A stretch of DNA of 64,000 bases, from assembly GCA_029880285.1 (NCBI GenBank), contig JAOUOS010000003.1, positions 62,001 to 126,000 on the forward strand, read 5' to 3'. Source of the DNA: Spirochaetia bacterium (GTDB lineage Bacteria; Spirochaetota; Leptospiria; Turneriellales; JAOUOS01). The first letter of the stretch is position 1. Every line of letters begins with the position of its first letter. The position numbers were made by a program, and so were the translations under genes. The notes beneath the pieces were generated by a model. That model saw only the letters and a list, made by a program, of their open reading frames with translations, ran no database searches and was not told the DNA's origin. Shown piece after piece: positions 54,917-63,058 of this stretch.

Positions 54917-56353
54917 ATGAAAATAATAAAAAATATTATAATTAAAAATATAGCAAAATTTTTAATTATAACTACAAGAAATACAATCGGTTTGACGGGT
55001 GTTGTAGGAACGTCTATTACAGGTTTTTTCAGCGTATTGTTATGGTTTTTATATTATTTTGAAGTCATTGAAAATCCCTATATGGGAATTGTCGTGTATT
55101 TAATGCTTCCCGGTGTTTTTTTCTGTTGTCTTTTTCTGGTTGCCGTTGGTTATTATTTAGGTTATAAAAAAATACAAACAGAAGAATATAAGATAAGAAT
55201 TTTTCTTATTGCGGCCTTAACATTATTAAATATTTTAATTGTTGTAGTGGGGGTAGGCGGTGGTGTATCTTATATGAATACATCAAGTTTTTGTGGTGAA
55301 GTATGTCATTCAGTAATGAAACCAGAATACACAGTATATCAAAATTCAGCACATTCAAAAGTAAAATGCGTTGAATGTCATAAAGGCGAAGGACCTTCAT
55401 GGTTTGTAAAATCAAAAGTATCGGGATTAAAACAGATTGCCGCGATTTTTTTAAATTCATATAGCAGACCGGTAGAAAGTCCCGTGCATCACTTAAGACC
55501 AGCGCGAGATACATGCGAAAAGTGTCATTGGCCGGCTAAATTTCATGGTGATACAAGAAAACTTATTACAAAATATGATACAGATGAAAGCAATACTCCC
55601 AATTTTACTATACTATATATGAAAGTAGGCGGACAGAGAGTATATGATGGAGAATATGAAGGAATTCACTGGCATGTTAGTAAAGATTACAATATAAAAT
55701 ATAGAGCATTAGATAAAAGACGATATAAAATAGGATGGGTAAGGGTAACAAAAAAAGATGGTAGCGTTACTGAATATATGTCAGAAGAGTATACAAAAAT
55801 TGAGAATAAAGAAGAACTTGAAGAAAAAGAAATGGACTGTATTGATTGTCACAACAGGCCTACGCACCAGTTTGAATTGCCAGAAAAGGCTTTAGCAGAT
55901 TCTTTAACTTTGGGTTTGATTGACAAAACATTGCCTTTCATTTACCGCGAAGGGCTTAAAATCTTAAAAGAAGAATATACAAGCGGTCAGATAGAAAAAA
56001 ATATTTCAACGTCTTTAAGAAGTTTTTATGATAAAGAATATCCGAACATTGTAAAACAAAAAGCCGCCGCAATTGAAAAGGCATCACAAGAGTTAATTAA
56101 TATTTATAAAAAGAATGTTTTTCCCGAAATGAGTCTTAAATGGGGATATCACTTATCTCACATAGGGCATAATAATACACCCGGCTGCGGCAGATGTCAT
56201 AATGCTGAGATGGTTACAAAAGAAGGCAAAAACATAAGTGATGTAGAGGCTGACTGTGACAATTGTCATGATATTGCCGCAGAAGAAGAACAAAACTTTT
56301 GCAGCATACAAAAATTATTGCATCCAGGTAGCGCCCTTGATTGCGAAGAATAG
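54917..56353 (+). CDS. NapC/NirT-family multiheme cytochrome c with three N-terminal TM helices (ImcH-like)
   Basis: 478 residues. Three membrane helices in the first ~115 residues ('VVGTSITGFFSVLLWFLYYF', 'GIVVYLMLPGVFFCCLFLVA', 'IFLIAALTLLNILIVVVG') precede a NapC/NirT-type domain. Heme sites: a first CX3CH in 'CGEVCHSVMKPEY', then CVECH, CEKCH, CIDCH, CGRCH and CDNCH, six in total. 'SAHSKVKCVECHKG' and 'PVHHLRPARDTCEKCHWP' are typical of the family. The 3-TM-plus-NapC layout resembles Geobacter ImcH, an inner-membrane quinol oxidase used for high-potential extracellular acceptors. That functional parallel is inference. Confidence 0.88.
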   Translation: MKIIKNIIIKNIAKFLIITTRNTIGLTGVVGTSITGFFSVLLWFLYYFEVIENPYMGIVVYLMLPGVFFCCLFLVAVGYYLGYKKIQTEEYKIRIFLIAALTLLNILIVVVGVGGGVSYMNTSSFCGEVCHSVMKPEYTVYQNSAHSKVKCVECHKGEGPSWFVKSKVSGLKQIAAIFLNSYSRPVESPVHHLRPARDTCEKCHWPAKFHGDTRKLITKYDTDESNTPNFTILYMKVGGQRVYDGEYEGIHWHVSKDYNIKYRALDKRRYKIGWVRVTKKDGSVTEYMSEEYTKIENKEELEEKEMDCIDCHNRPTHQFELPEKALADSLTLGLIDKTLPFIYREGLKILKEEYTSGQIEKNISTSLRSFYDKEYPNIVKQKAAAIEKASQELINIYKKNVFPEMSLKWGYHLSHIGHNNTPGCGRCHNAEMVTKEGKNISDVEADCDNCHDIAAEEEQNFCSIQKLLHPGSALDCEE

Positions 56354-56375
56354 AAAATAAGTTTATTTTTAAGAG

Positions 56376-56403
56376 TTGACAAATATTCTTTTATTTTTAA
56401 TAA
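56376..56403 (+). promoter_or_regulatory. Putative promoter for the CbcL-like gene
   Basis: Perfect TTGACA (56376-56381), 16 bases, TAATAA (56398-56403), ending 18 bases before the ATG at 56422. Confidence 0.55.
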
Positions 56404-56421
56404 ATGTAAAAAAGACATTAT

Positions 56422-58770
56422 ATGTATTTTAAATATTCTAATTTATTAAACAAAAAAATTATAATAATATTTTATCTCATTAGCGCGGCTTATATTTATA
56501 GTGAAAATAGTGAAAAATGTATTGAATGTCATTATGATGAAAATGAAATTTTACTTAATTCTCTTCATGCCGATGAAAAATGCAGTTTTTGTCATGGCGC
56601 GGTATTTTTTACAGAAGAAGGTGATGAAGCTCATCCTGAAGGAGTATTAAAAGCTGAATGTAGCCAAAAGTGCCATGAAGACTCTATTGTAGACCATAAA
56701 AAAGGTATACATGCCATAGAATCGGCTTTGCTGGTAAGTGAGAAAAAATCATGTGCCTATTGTCATGGCAGCCATGATATACAATATGCCTTAGAAGAAA
56801 ACTCTAAAGTTACCCGACTAATTAAAGAAAAACTTTCAAAATCGGTGCATGCAGATTTACAATGTGCAGATTGTCACGAATCTTTTCAGGCAGGTAAAGA
56901 GAGACCTTTGCCGCAATGTGAAAACTGTCATTCAGATATAGCCGACGAGTACTCGAAAAGTGTTCATGGTAAATCAAATGAAAATAGAGATGCCGCTTTA
57001 TGTTATGACTGCCACGGATCGCATTCAATTTTGCCGTCAAGTGATCCGGCTTCTATGGTTTTTCAAACAAGCCTTCCTTTAACATGCGCAAAGTGTCATG
57101 CTAAAAAACAAATTACTGAACTTTATGAAATAAAACAACCTGACGCGGTAAGATTATTTGAAGACAGCATGCACGGCAGGTCTCTTTTAAGTTTAGGCCT
57201 GAAAAATGCCCCTAGCTGTAACGATTGTCATGGCGTACATAATATACAAAATCATTTTCATCCTCAGTCACCTATAAACCATAATAATATACCACAAACC
57301 TGCGGAAAGTGTCACAGGGGTATTCAACAGACTTTTGAAAAAAGTATTCACGGTAAAATTTTAGCTGAAGGTGACCCTAAAGGGCCCGTTTGTATTACAT
57401 GTCATACTTCACATGATATAAATTTAACAAAAGATGTTATTTCTTTTAAAAGAAAAAGTGATGAAATATGCGGTAATTGCCATCGTGATAAATTAGAAAA
57501 ATATCAGGAAACTTATCATGGTAAATCAATAGCTTTGGGTTATGGCAAGGTCGCGGCATGTTTTGACTGTCATGGTAAACATGATATATTTTCATCTACT
57601 GATTTTAGGTCTAAACTATTTAAAGGAAAAATGCCCAGAGGCGGTGAAACAAATAATCTACTTCAAACTTGTAGAGAGTGTCACCCAAATGCCGAAACGG
57701 GGTTTACTGAATATTATACACATTCTGATCATAGTGATAAAAAAAATTATCCGGTTTTATACTGGTCATTTTTGTTTATGACCACTCTTTTAATTGGTGT
57801 CTTTGGTTTTTTTACCCTTCATTCTAGTATGTGGATGTTAAGAACTCTTCATGTGTTTTTTAAGAATCCAAAAGATTTTCTAGAAGAAAGAAAAAAGATT
57901 AAAGAAGATAAAGAAATATTTGTTCGTTTTAAACCCGTTGATAGATTTATTCATGCTCTTATAATTATAAGTTTCATTTTATTGGTAATTACAGGTATGC
58001 CCCTGAAGTTTTATGAAGCAGGCTGGGCCAAGTTTTTATTTATGATTATGGGCGGTAGTGAAGCTGCTGGGTATATTCATAGAGTAGCCGCCATAATCAC
58101 GATATTTTATTTTTTACTTCATATTATAACAATGATTTATAGAATAATGAACGGATTAAAAAAAGAAAATAGAAAAGAAAAAACAGTTTTAAAAAGCTTA
58201 AAAGATATGATCTTAGGGCCAGGTTCTCCTGTACCCAACAAAAACGATATTCAAGATTTTATTGCTAATCAAAAATATTTTTTTGGTAAAGGACCAAAGC
58301 CGCAGTTTGATTACTGGACATACTGGGAAAAATTTGATTATTTAGCAGTTTTTTGGGGGGTTGTTATAATAGGATTTTCAGGTTTAATTATGTGGTTTCC
58401 TGATTTTTTTACTTCTTTTCTACCGGGATGGAGCATCAACATAGCTTTAATAATTCATAGTGATGAGGCTTTGTTAGCGGCTGGATTTATTTTTACTTTT
58501 CATTTTTTTAACGTGCATTTAAGACCTGAAAAATTTCCCATAGATTCGGTAATTTTTTCAGGAAGAATTACAAAAGCCGAATTAGAAAATGAAAGAGGCA
58601 GATATCTAAAACGGCTTGAAGAAAATAAAGAACTTGAAAAAATAAAATATAAAGATGACTGGCCAAGCTGGAAGAAGGTAATTCATCCTTTGGGGTATTT
58701 AGCTTTAGCTATTGGTATTATTTTGGCATTATTAATATACTGGTCTATGGGTATTCGAATATTTGGATAA
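56422..58770 (+). CDS. Multiheme cytochrome c fused to a b-type cytochrome membrane domain (CbcL-like)
   Basis: 782 residues. After a signal peptide ('IIIIFYLISAAYIYS') residues ~30-435 hold 13 CXXCH sites plus one CX3CH ('CSQKCHED'), many paired with 'SVHG'/'SMHG' distal-His motifs. From ~450 come about five membrane helices of the HydC/FdnI-type b cytochrome ('RFIHALIIISFILLVITGMP', 'GYIHRVAAIITIFYFLLHII', 'IIHSDEALLAAGFIFTFHFF') with His residues for two b hemes. Geobacter CbcL has the same order (c-type multiheme, then diheme b) and oxidises menaquinol for low-potential extracellular acceptors; this protein has more hemes. Last eight bases overlap the ankyrin gene. Confidence 0.9.
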   Translation: MYFKYSNLLNKKIIIIFYLISAAYIYSENSEKCIECHYDENEILLNSLHADEKCSFCHGAVFFTEEGDEAHPEGVLKAECSQKCHEDSIVDHKKGIHAIESALLVSEKKSCAYCHGSHDIQYALEENSKVTRLIKEKLSKSVHADLQCADCHESFQAGKERPLPQCENCHSDIADEYSKSVHGKSNENRDAALCYDCHGSHSILPSSDPASMVFQTSLPLTCAKCHAKKQITELYEIKQPDAVRLFEDSMHGRSLLSLGLKNAPSCNDCHGVHNIQNHFHPQSPINHNNIPQTCGKCHRGIQQTFEKSIHGKILAEGDPKGPVCITCHTSHDINLTKDVISFKRKSDEICGNCHRDKLEKYQETYHGKSIALGYGKVAACFDCHGKHDIFSSTDFRSKLFKGKMPRGGETNNLLQTCRECHPNAETGFTEYYTHSDHSDKKNYPVLYWSFLFMTTLLIGVFGFFTLHSSMWMLRTLHVFFKNPKDFLEERKKIKEDKEIFVRFKPVDRFIHALIIISFILLVITGMPLKFYEAGWAKFLFMIMGGSEAAGYIHRVAAIITIFYFLLHIITMIYRIMNGLKKENRKEKTVLKSLKDMILGPGSPVPNKNDIQDFIANQKYFFGKGPKPQFDYWTYWEKFDYLAVFWGVVIIGFSGLIMWFPDFFTSFLPGWSINIALIIHSDEALLAAGFIFTFHFFNVHLRPEKFPIDSVIFSGRITKAELENERGRYLKRLEENKELEKIKYKDDWPSWKKVIHPLGYLALAIGIILALLIYWSMGIRIFG

Positions 58771-60439
58771 AAATATGATGAGAAGATATAAAATATTTAT
58801 GATCTTAATAATGATTTTGGGCTATGGCACAAAATGTAGCTTTGATAATAAAGAACTATTTGAAGCTGTAAAAAAAGGAGATTTAAAAGCTGTTCAAGAA
58901 ATTTTTAAGAAAAATGATAAAATTTCTGAAGAAAAAAAGGAAGAACTTTATTTTACTGCCATAAAAAATGGAAATATTGAAATAGTTAAATTTTTTCTTA
59001 ATAATAAAGTTAATATAAACGCAAAAGATGAAAAAGAAAATACAGGATTAATTATAGCGGTAAGAAATAGTGATCCTGAAATGGTAAAACTTTTGATAGA
59101 AAAAGGCGCAGATATTTATTTAGAAAATAGCGATAAATTAAACGCGCTTCAAGTAGCGAACAAAACAGATAACCGCTATATTTTGCGGCTCGTGAGTTCA
59201 CAATATGCTGCTTTAATTGATGCGATACAAAAAAACGAATTAAATATTGTTAAAGAAATAATTAATTCAAATTTTAATATCAATATTCAAAATGAAAGAG
59301 GCAAAACGCCTTTAATGCTGGCATCTTCTTTATCTAAAATTCAAATTATACAAGAATTAATTAACGCGAAAGCCGATATAGAGGCTTTTGATAATCAAAA
59401 AAGAACAGCATTGATGCTGGCCGTTACGCGGGGCAATATCGATGCTGTAATGCTCTTATTAAAAGCAGGCGCGAAGGTAAATGCGCAAAATGAAGAAGGT
59501 AATTCTATATTATTTGAAGCCGTAAAAAATAATTTATATGATATAGCAAAAATATTATTAGAGAATAAGGCAGACATTAAAATAAAGAATAAAGCCGGTT
59601 TAACAGTCGTCGATTTGGCAGAAGAAAAACATTTTCATAAAATTTTAAAATTAATTTTTGATCCAAATGAAGATATTATTAATGCTTCAAGAACAGGCAA
59701 TGATAAAATTATTAAAGAAGCAGTTTTGCAAAAAATATCTTTTAACTTTCGGGATAATGAATTAAAAACGCCATTAATATTGGCTGCAGAAAACAAACAT
59801 TTTGAAATTGCTAAAAAAATAATCGAAAATAACGCGAAAATAGATATTGTGGATAAAAAAGGAGAAACAGCATTAAACGCGGCCATAAAATCGGGCAGTG
59901 AAGAAATCGCCAAATTATTAGTTAATAACGGAGCAAATATTAATTTGAATAATACTTTAGGTAGAACACCTTTAATTTATGCTGTTGAAAAAGGTTACCA
60001 TGAATTGGTTAAATTGTTAATCAGTAAGGGAGCTAATGTTAACCAAAAAGATAATGATGGTCAAAGCGCATTATACATAGCGTCAAAAAACGGAGAAGAA
60101 GCGATTGTAAGTTTACTATTAAATAATGGGGCGAATGTTGATGATAGTGAGTCAATTTTTAACCGAACTCCTTTAATTATTGCGGCAAAAGAAAATCATA
60201 TAAATGTACTAAAAATTCTTCTTAAATCAAAAGCTAAGGTAAATATTAAAGATCATAATGGGGTATCAGCTTTAATGGAATCTATTCAATGTGGAAACAT
60301 AGGAGCTGTAACACTTCTAATTGAAAATAATTCTGATTTTAATACTGTTGATTCATTAAACAGAACGCCTTTGTTTTTAAGTAAAGAAAATGAATATAAT
60401 GATATAACAACTTATTTAAAAAGTCTTGGCGCAAGATAA
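58763..60439 (+). CDS. Exported ankyrin-repeat protein
   Basis: 558 residues. Hydrophobic N-terminus 'IFMILIMILGYGTKC' (signal peptide; Lys before Cys makes a lipobox doubtful), then about 14-15 ankyrin repeats ('GKTPLMLASSLSKIQIIQEL', 'GRTPLIYAVEKGYHELVKLL') to the end. The reading overlaps the CbcL-like gene by eight bases, so it is translationally coupled; inner ATG codons at 58775/58778 are alternatives. Ankyrin proteins exported to the periplasm next to redox enzymes are known (for example with catalase) and usually assist or scaffold; a role in assembling the cytochrome is inference. Confidence 0.88.
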   Translation: MDKNMMRRYKIFMILIMILGYGTKCSFDNKELFEAVKKGDLKAVQEIFKKNDKISEEKKEELYFTAIKNGNIEIVKFFLNNKVNINAKDEKENTGLIIAVRNSDPEMVKLLIEKGADIYLENSDKLNALQVANKTDNRYILRLVSSQYAALIDAIQKNELNIVKEIINSNFNINIQNERGKTPLMLASSLSKIQIIQELINAKADIEAFDNQKRTALMLAVTRGNIDAVMLLLKAGAKVNAQNEEGNSILFEAVKNNLYDIAKILLENKADIKIKNKAGLTVVDLAEEKHFHKILKLIFDPNEDIINASRTGNDKIIKEAVLQKISFNFRDNELKTPLILAAENKHFEIAKKIIENNAKIDIVDKKGETALNAAIKSGSEEIAKLLVNNGANINLNNTLGRTPLIYAVEKGYHELVKLLISKGANVNQKDNDGQSALYIASKNGEEAIVSLLLNNGANVDDSESIFNRTPLIIAAKENHINVLKILLKSKAKVNIKDHNGVSALMESIQCGNIGAVTLLIENNSDFNTVDSLNRTPLFLSKENEYNDITTYLKSLGAR

Positions 60440-60455
60440 AAAAACTTTATTATCA

Positions 60456-60917
60456 TTATTTGCTTTTTAAATTATTTTTTCCCAGTGTTTTCTTTAGTAT
60501 TCCTGCGTTAATTTTGGCCCAGTTCACAATTTGCTTTATTTCTTCGTCAGTTAATTTCGCTTCAGGATGATTTATTGTATAGATAAATAGAGGCATTTCT
60601 TTTTCTTCTACTTCTTCTGCGACTTCTTCTAGTAAATGAATTTTATCTTTATCTTGATATTCATCCCATTTAGAGAAATTTAAATGGTCTCTTCCTCTTA
60701 CCACATCAAATTTGACAAGCCATGAAATAGGAGCGATATAACTGTACCATGGCCATTTGGTCTCATTTGAGTGGCAGTCATAACAGGCTTTTTTTAATAC
60801 ATTTTTTAGACTTTCTGGTGTATGTATATCAGAAGTAACAGGGGGGTTATCTCTGGAAAAAGGTATTAACTGAGCTACTATAAATAGTACTAATAACCAC
60901 AAAGCGTATTTTTTCAT
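60456..60917 (-). CDS. Haem-binding-domain (Haem_bd) monoheme protein
   Basis: 153 residues from the ATG at 60917. N-terminal membrane anchor/signal ('MKKYALWLLVLFIVAQLIPF'), 'RDNPPV', heme site C45-Y-D-C-H49 in 'CYDCHSNETKWPWYSYIAP' and 'ISWLVKFDVVRGRDHLNFS': this is the conserved Haem_bd family pattern, followed by 'MPLFIYTINHPEAKLTDEE'. The outer ATG at 60929 is too close to the -10 of the promoter, so I chose the inner one. Convergent with the ankyrin gene. A periplasmic redox role is likely. Confidence 0.9.
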   Translation of the reverse strand: MKKYALWLLVLFIVAQLIPFSRDNPPVTSDIHTPESLKNVLKKACYDCHSNETKWPWYSYIAPISWLVKFDVVRGRDHLNFSKWDEYQDKDKIHLLEEVAEEVEEKEMPLFIYTINHPEAKLTDEEIKQIVNWAKINAGILKKTLGKNNLKSK

Positions 60918-60935
60918 TTTTTCGGTCATGTTATA

Positions 60936-60964
60936 ATATTATTAAAAAATAAGTTATTTGACAA
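60936..60964 (-). promoter_or_regulatory. Putative promoter of the Haem_bd gene
   Basis: Minus strand TTGTCA (60959-60964), exactly 17 bases, TAATAT (60936-60941), 19 bases upstream of the preferred ATG. Confidence 0.6.
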
Positions 60965-61218
60965 AATTATTAAGTAACATATAGCGTTAAAAAAAGTGTA
61001 AAGACACAGGAAGATATAAAATAATTATAAACTAAGTGTTATTTTATGGAATATAAAGAGTTAAATGATAGTAAATAATTCAATATACATTAAATATGTA
61101 TAATGAAATAATTGAAGGAATAAAAAGAAAAATAAAAAATAAGTGACCGATTATTTTTTCATTATGTATATTTAAATAAAGAATTAAAGATATAAAAAAA
61201 AATGTGAGAGGTAATAAA
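60965..61218. other. AT-rich intergenic region
   Basis: About 250 bases of very AT-rich sequence without a gene or clear hairpin between divergent genes. A plausible ribosome site GAGAGGT lies at 61206-61212. Confidence 0.5.
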
Positions 61219-61647
61219 ATGCAAGTAAGAAAAAAGTATACTTATTTTTTTATAGTGTGTTTTTTGGGAACATTTATTTTTAAGCCTTATGACAGTTTAT
61301 TTGCTTCTAAAAAACTACAGGATGCTCATGAAAAAAATATTAAGAAAAAAATGCAATGTAAAGACTGTCACCATAAAATAGATGGTCAAATGGATAAAAA
61401 AATATCTGGTGAAATAAAGAAAAAAAACAGTAAATATATAAAAAGCAAATACTGTTCAGAGTGTCATTTTGAAGGTAAAGAAGAAATAAAAGAGTATGAC
61501 GCACTGCCAAAAGAGTTAAAATTAGTTCATAAAAAATGCAGAGAATGCCACTTGAAACCAGAATATAAAGAAAAACAAAAAGAAATAAACATAAACATAA
61601 AAAAATATTTAAAAAGTAAAAGCGGCTGTGTACTTTGTCATAAATAA
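61219..61647 (+). CDS. Small periplasmic tetraheme cytochrome c, paralogue 2
   Basis: 142 residues from the ATG at 61219 (GAGAGGT lies upstream; an upstream GTG is not needed). Signal peptide 'YTYFFIVCFLGTFIF', then four CXXCH sites: CKDCHHK, CSECHFE, CRECHLK and CVLCHK. The order, spacing and phrases ('HHKIDG', 'GKEEIKEYDALPKELKLVHKK') match the protein at 50134-50577, so the two are paralogues. Lys-rich. Probable soluble electron shuttle. Followed by ribBA after a 165-base gap. Confidence 0.92.
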   Translation: MQVRKKYTYFFIVCFLGTFIFKPYDSLFASKKLQDAHEKNIKKKMQCKDCHHKIDGQMDKKISGEIKKKNSKYIKSKYCSECHFEGKEEIKEYDALPKELKLVHKKCRECHLKPEYKEKQKEININIKKYLKSKSGCVLCHK

Positions 61648-61774
61648 TAAACACCGTAGTTTTTTATCTTATTTAAAAGTACATTAAAGATTAAGGTAAA
61701 AAAAAGGGTATAAATATATATTGTTTTGCCTAAGATGCTTTTTAAAAATCATAAAGATAATTTATTTATAATAC

Positions 61775-61804
61775 TTGACAGATAATAGATAATCTAAGTA
61801 TTAT
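61775..61804 (+). promoter_or_regulatory. Promoter of ribBA
   Basis: Perfect TTGACA (61775-61780), 18 bases, TATTAT (61799-61804). The ATG is only eight bases beyond the -10, so the transcript would have almost no leader. No FMN riboswitch-like sequence is visible. Confidence 0.65.
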
Positions 61805-61812
61805 TTATATTA

Positions 61813-63057
61813 ATGAAAAGTGTGTTATCTAAATTTAAAAGAAAAAAAGATATAAATTTAATTCATATTTCTGTTGAAGAAGCGGTAAAAGAGATACAAA
61901 AAGGACGTATGCTTATTGTTACTGATTCTGAAAACAGAGAAGATGAAGGTGATTTGGTGATGAGTGCCGAAGATGTAACATCAGAAAAAATAAATTTTAT
62001 GGCAACACACGGCAAGGGACTTATTTGCGCTCCTATAACGAATGAAAGAGCAGCTACTTTAAAATTGGACCAAATGGTAAAAGAAAATCAGGATGTTCAT
62101 AGAACTGCTTTTACAGTTTCTGTTGATGCTAGAAAAAATATTACAACCGGTATTTCAGCAAAAGACCGTTGCGAAACTGTCAAACTGTTAAGTAATGACT
62201 TAGCGGCTGCCGATGATTTTGTAAAGCCCGGCCATATTTTCCCCTTAGTTGCGCGAGATGGAGGAGTTCTTGTTAGAGCAGGTCATACAGAAGCATGTAT
62301 AGACCTTATGAAGTTAGCGGGTAAAAAACCGGCGGGAGTTATTTGCGAAATTATGAATATTGATGGTACAATGGCGAGAATGAATGATTTAAAAGAGTTT
62401 GCCGTAAAGCATAATTTAAAGCTTGTAACTATCAAAGATTTAATTGAATACAGGCGAAAAAGTGAAAATCTGGTTTCTCTTGAGGCAGAATCACAAATTC
62501 CCACAGAATACGGCTTATTTAATGTAAAAGCTTTCGCGTGTAATCAAGATAAAAAAATTCATCTGGCGCTCGTTATGGGTAGCTGGCAAAAAAATGAACC
62601 GGTATTAACCAGAGTACATTCTGAGTGTTTAACCGGTGACGTATTTCATTCATTAAGGTGCGATTGTGGAGCACAATTAAATGCCGCTATGAAAAAAATA
62701 GCTGAAGAAAAAAAAGGCGTAATATTGTATATGAGACAAGAAGGCAGGGGAATAGGAATCATTAATAAATTAAAAGCATATCGCATTCAAGATAAAGGAT
62801 TAGATACCGTGCAGGCCAATGAAGAATTGGGCTTTGCTCCCGACTTAAGAGATTATGGCATAGGGGCACAAATTTTGGTACAGCTTGGCATAAAAAAACT
62901 AAAACTTTTAACTAATAATCCGCGTAAAATAGTAGGTTTAGAAGGCTATGGTATTGAAGTAGCTGAAAGAGTTCCAATCGTCATAGAGGCAAATCCGCAC
63001 AATGAAAATTATTTAAAAACAAAATCAGCAAAATTAGGGCATCTTTTGGGAGAATAA
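61813..63057 (+). CDS. ribBA: Bifunctional 3,4-dihydroxy-2-butanone-4-phosphate synthase / GTP cyclohydrolase II
   Basis: 414 residues supplying both precursors of riboflavin. The N-terminal RibB domain (~16-212) has '[16 protein letters not shown]', '[13 protein letters not shown]' and '[18 protein letters not shown]'. The C-terminal RibA domain (~230-410) has the zinc ligands Cys272, Cys283 and Cys285 ('SECLTGD...RCDCG'), '[10 protein letters not shown]' and '[16 protein letters not shown]'. Both catalytic sets look intact. Flavin supply fits a genome rich in redox enzymes. The next gene starts two bases after the stop. Confidence 0.96.
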   Translation: MKSVLSKFKRKKDINLIHISVEEAVKEIQKGRMLIVTDSENREDEGDLVMSAEDVTSEKINFMATHGKGLICAPITNERAATLKLDQMVKENQDVHRTAFTVSVDARKNITTGISAKDRCETVKLLSNDLAAADDFVKPGHIFPLVARDGGVLVRAGHTEACIDLMKLAGKKPAGVICEIMNIDGTMARMNDLKEFAVKHNLKLVTIKDLIEYRRKSENLVSLEAESQIPTEYGLFNVKAFACNQDKKIHLALVMGSWQKNEPVLTRVHSECLTGDVFHSLRCDCGAQLNAAMKKIAEEKKGVILYMRQEGRGIGIINKLKAYRIQDKGLDTVQANEELGFAPDLRDYGIGAQILVQLGIKKLKLLTNNPRKIVGLEGYGIEVAERVPIVIEANPHNENYLKTKSAKLGHLLGE

Positions 63058-63058
63058 A

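Noticed and set aside
61204..61218. GTG start for the second tetraheme cytochrome
   Set aside because: It overlaps the ribosome site GAGAGGT that serves the ATG at 61219; the paralogue also starts directly before its signal peptide.
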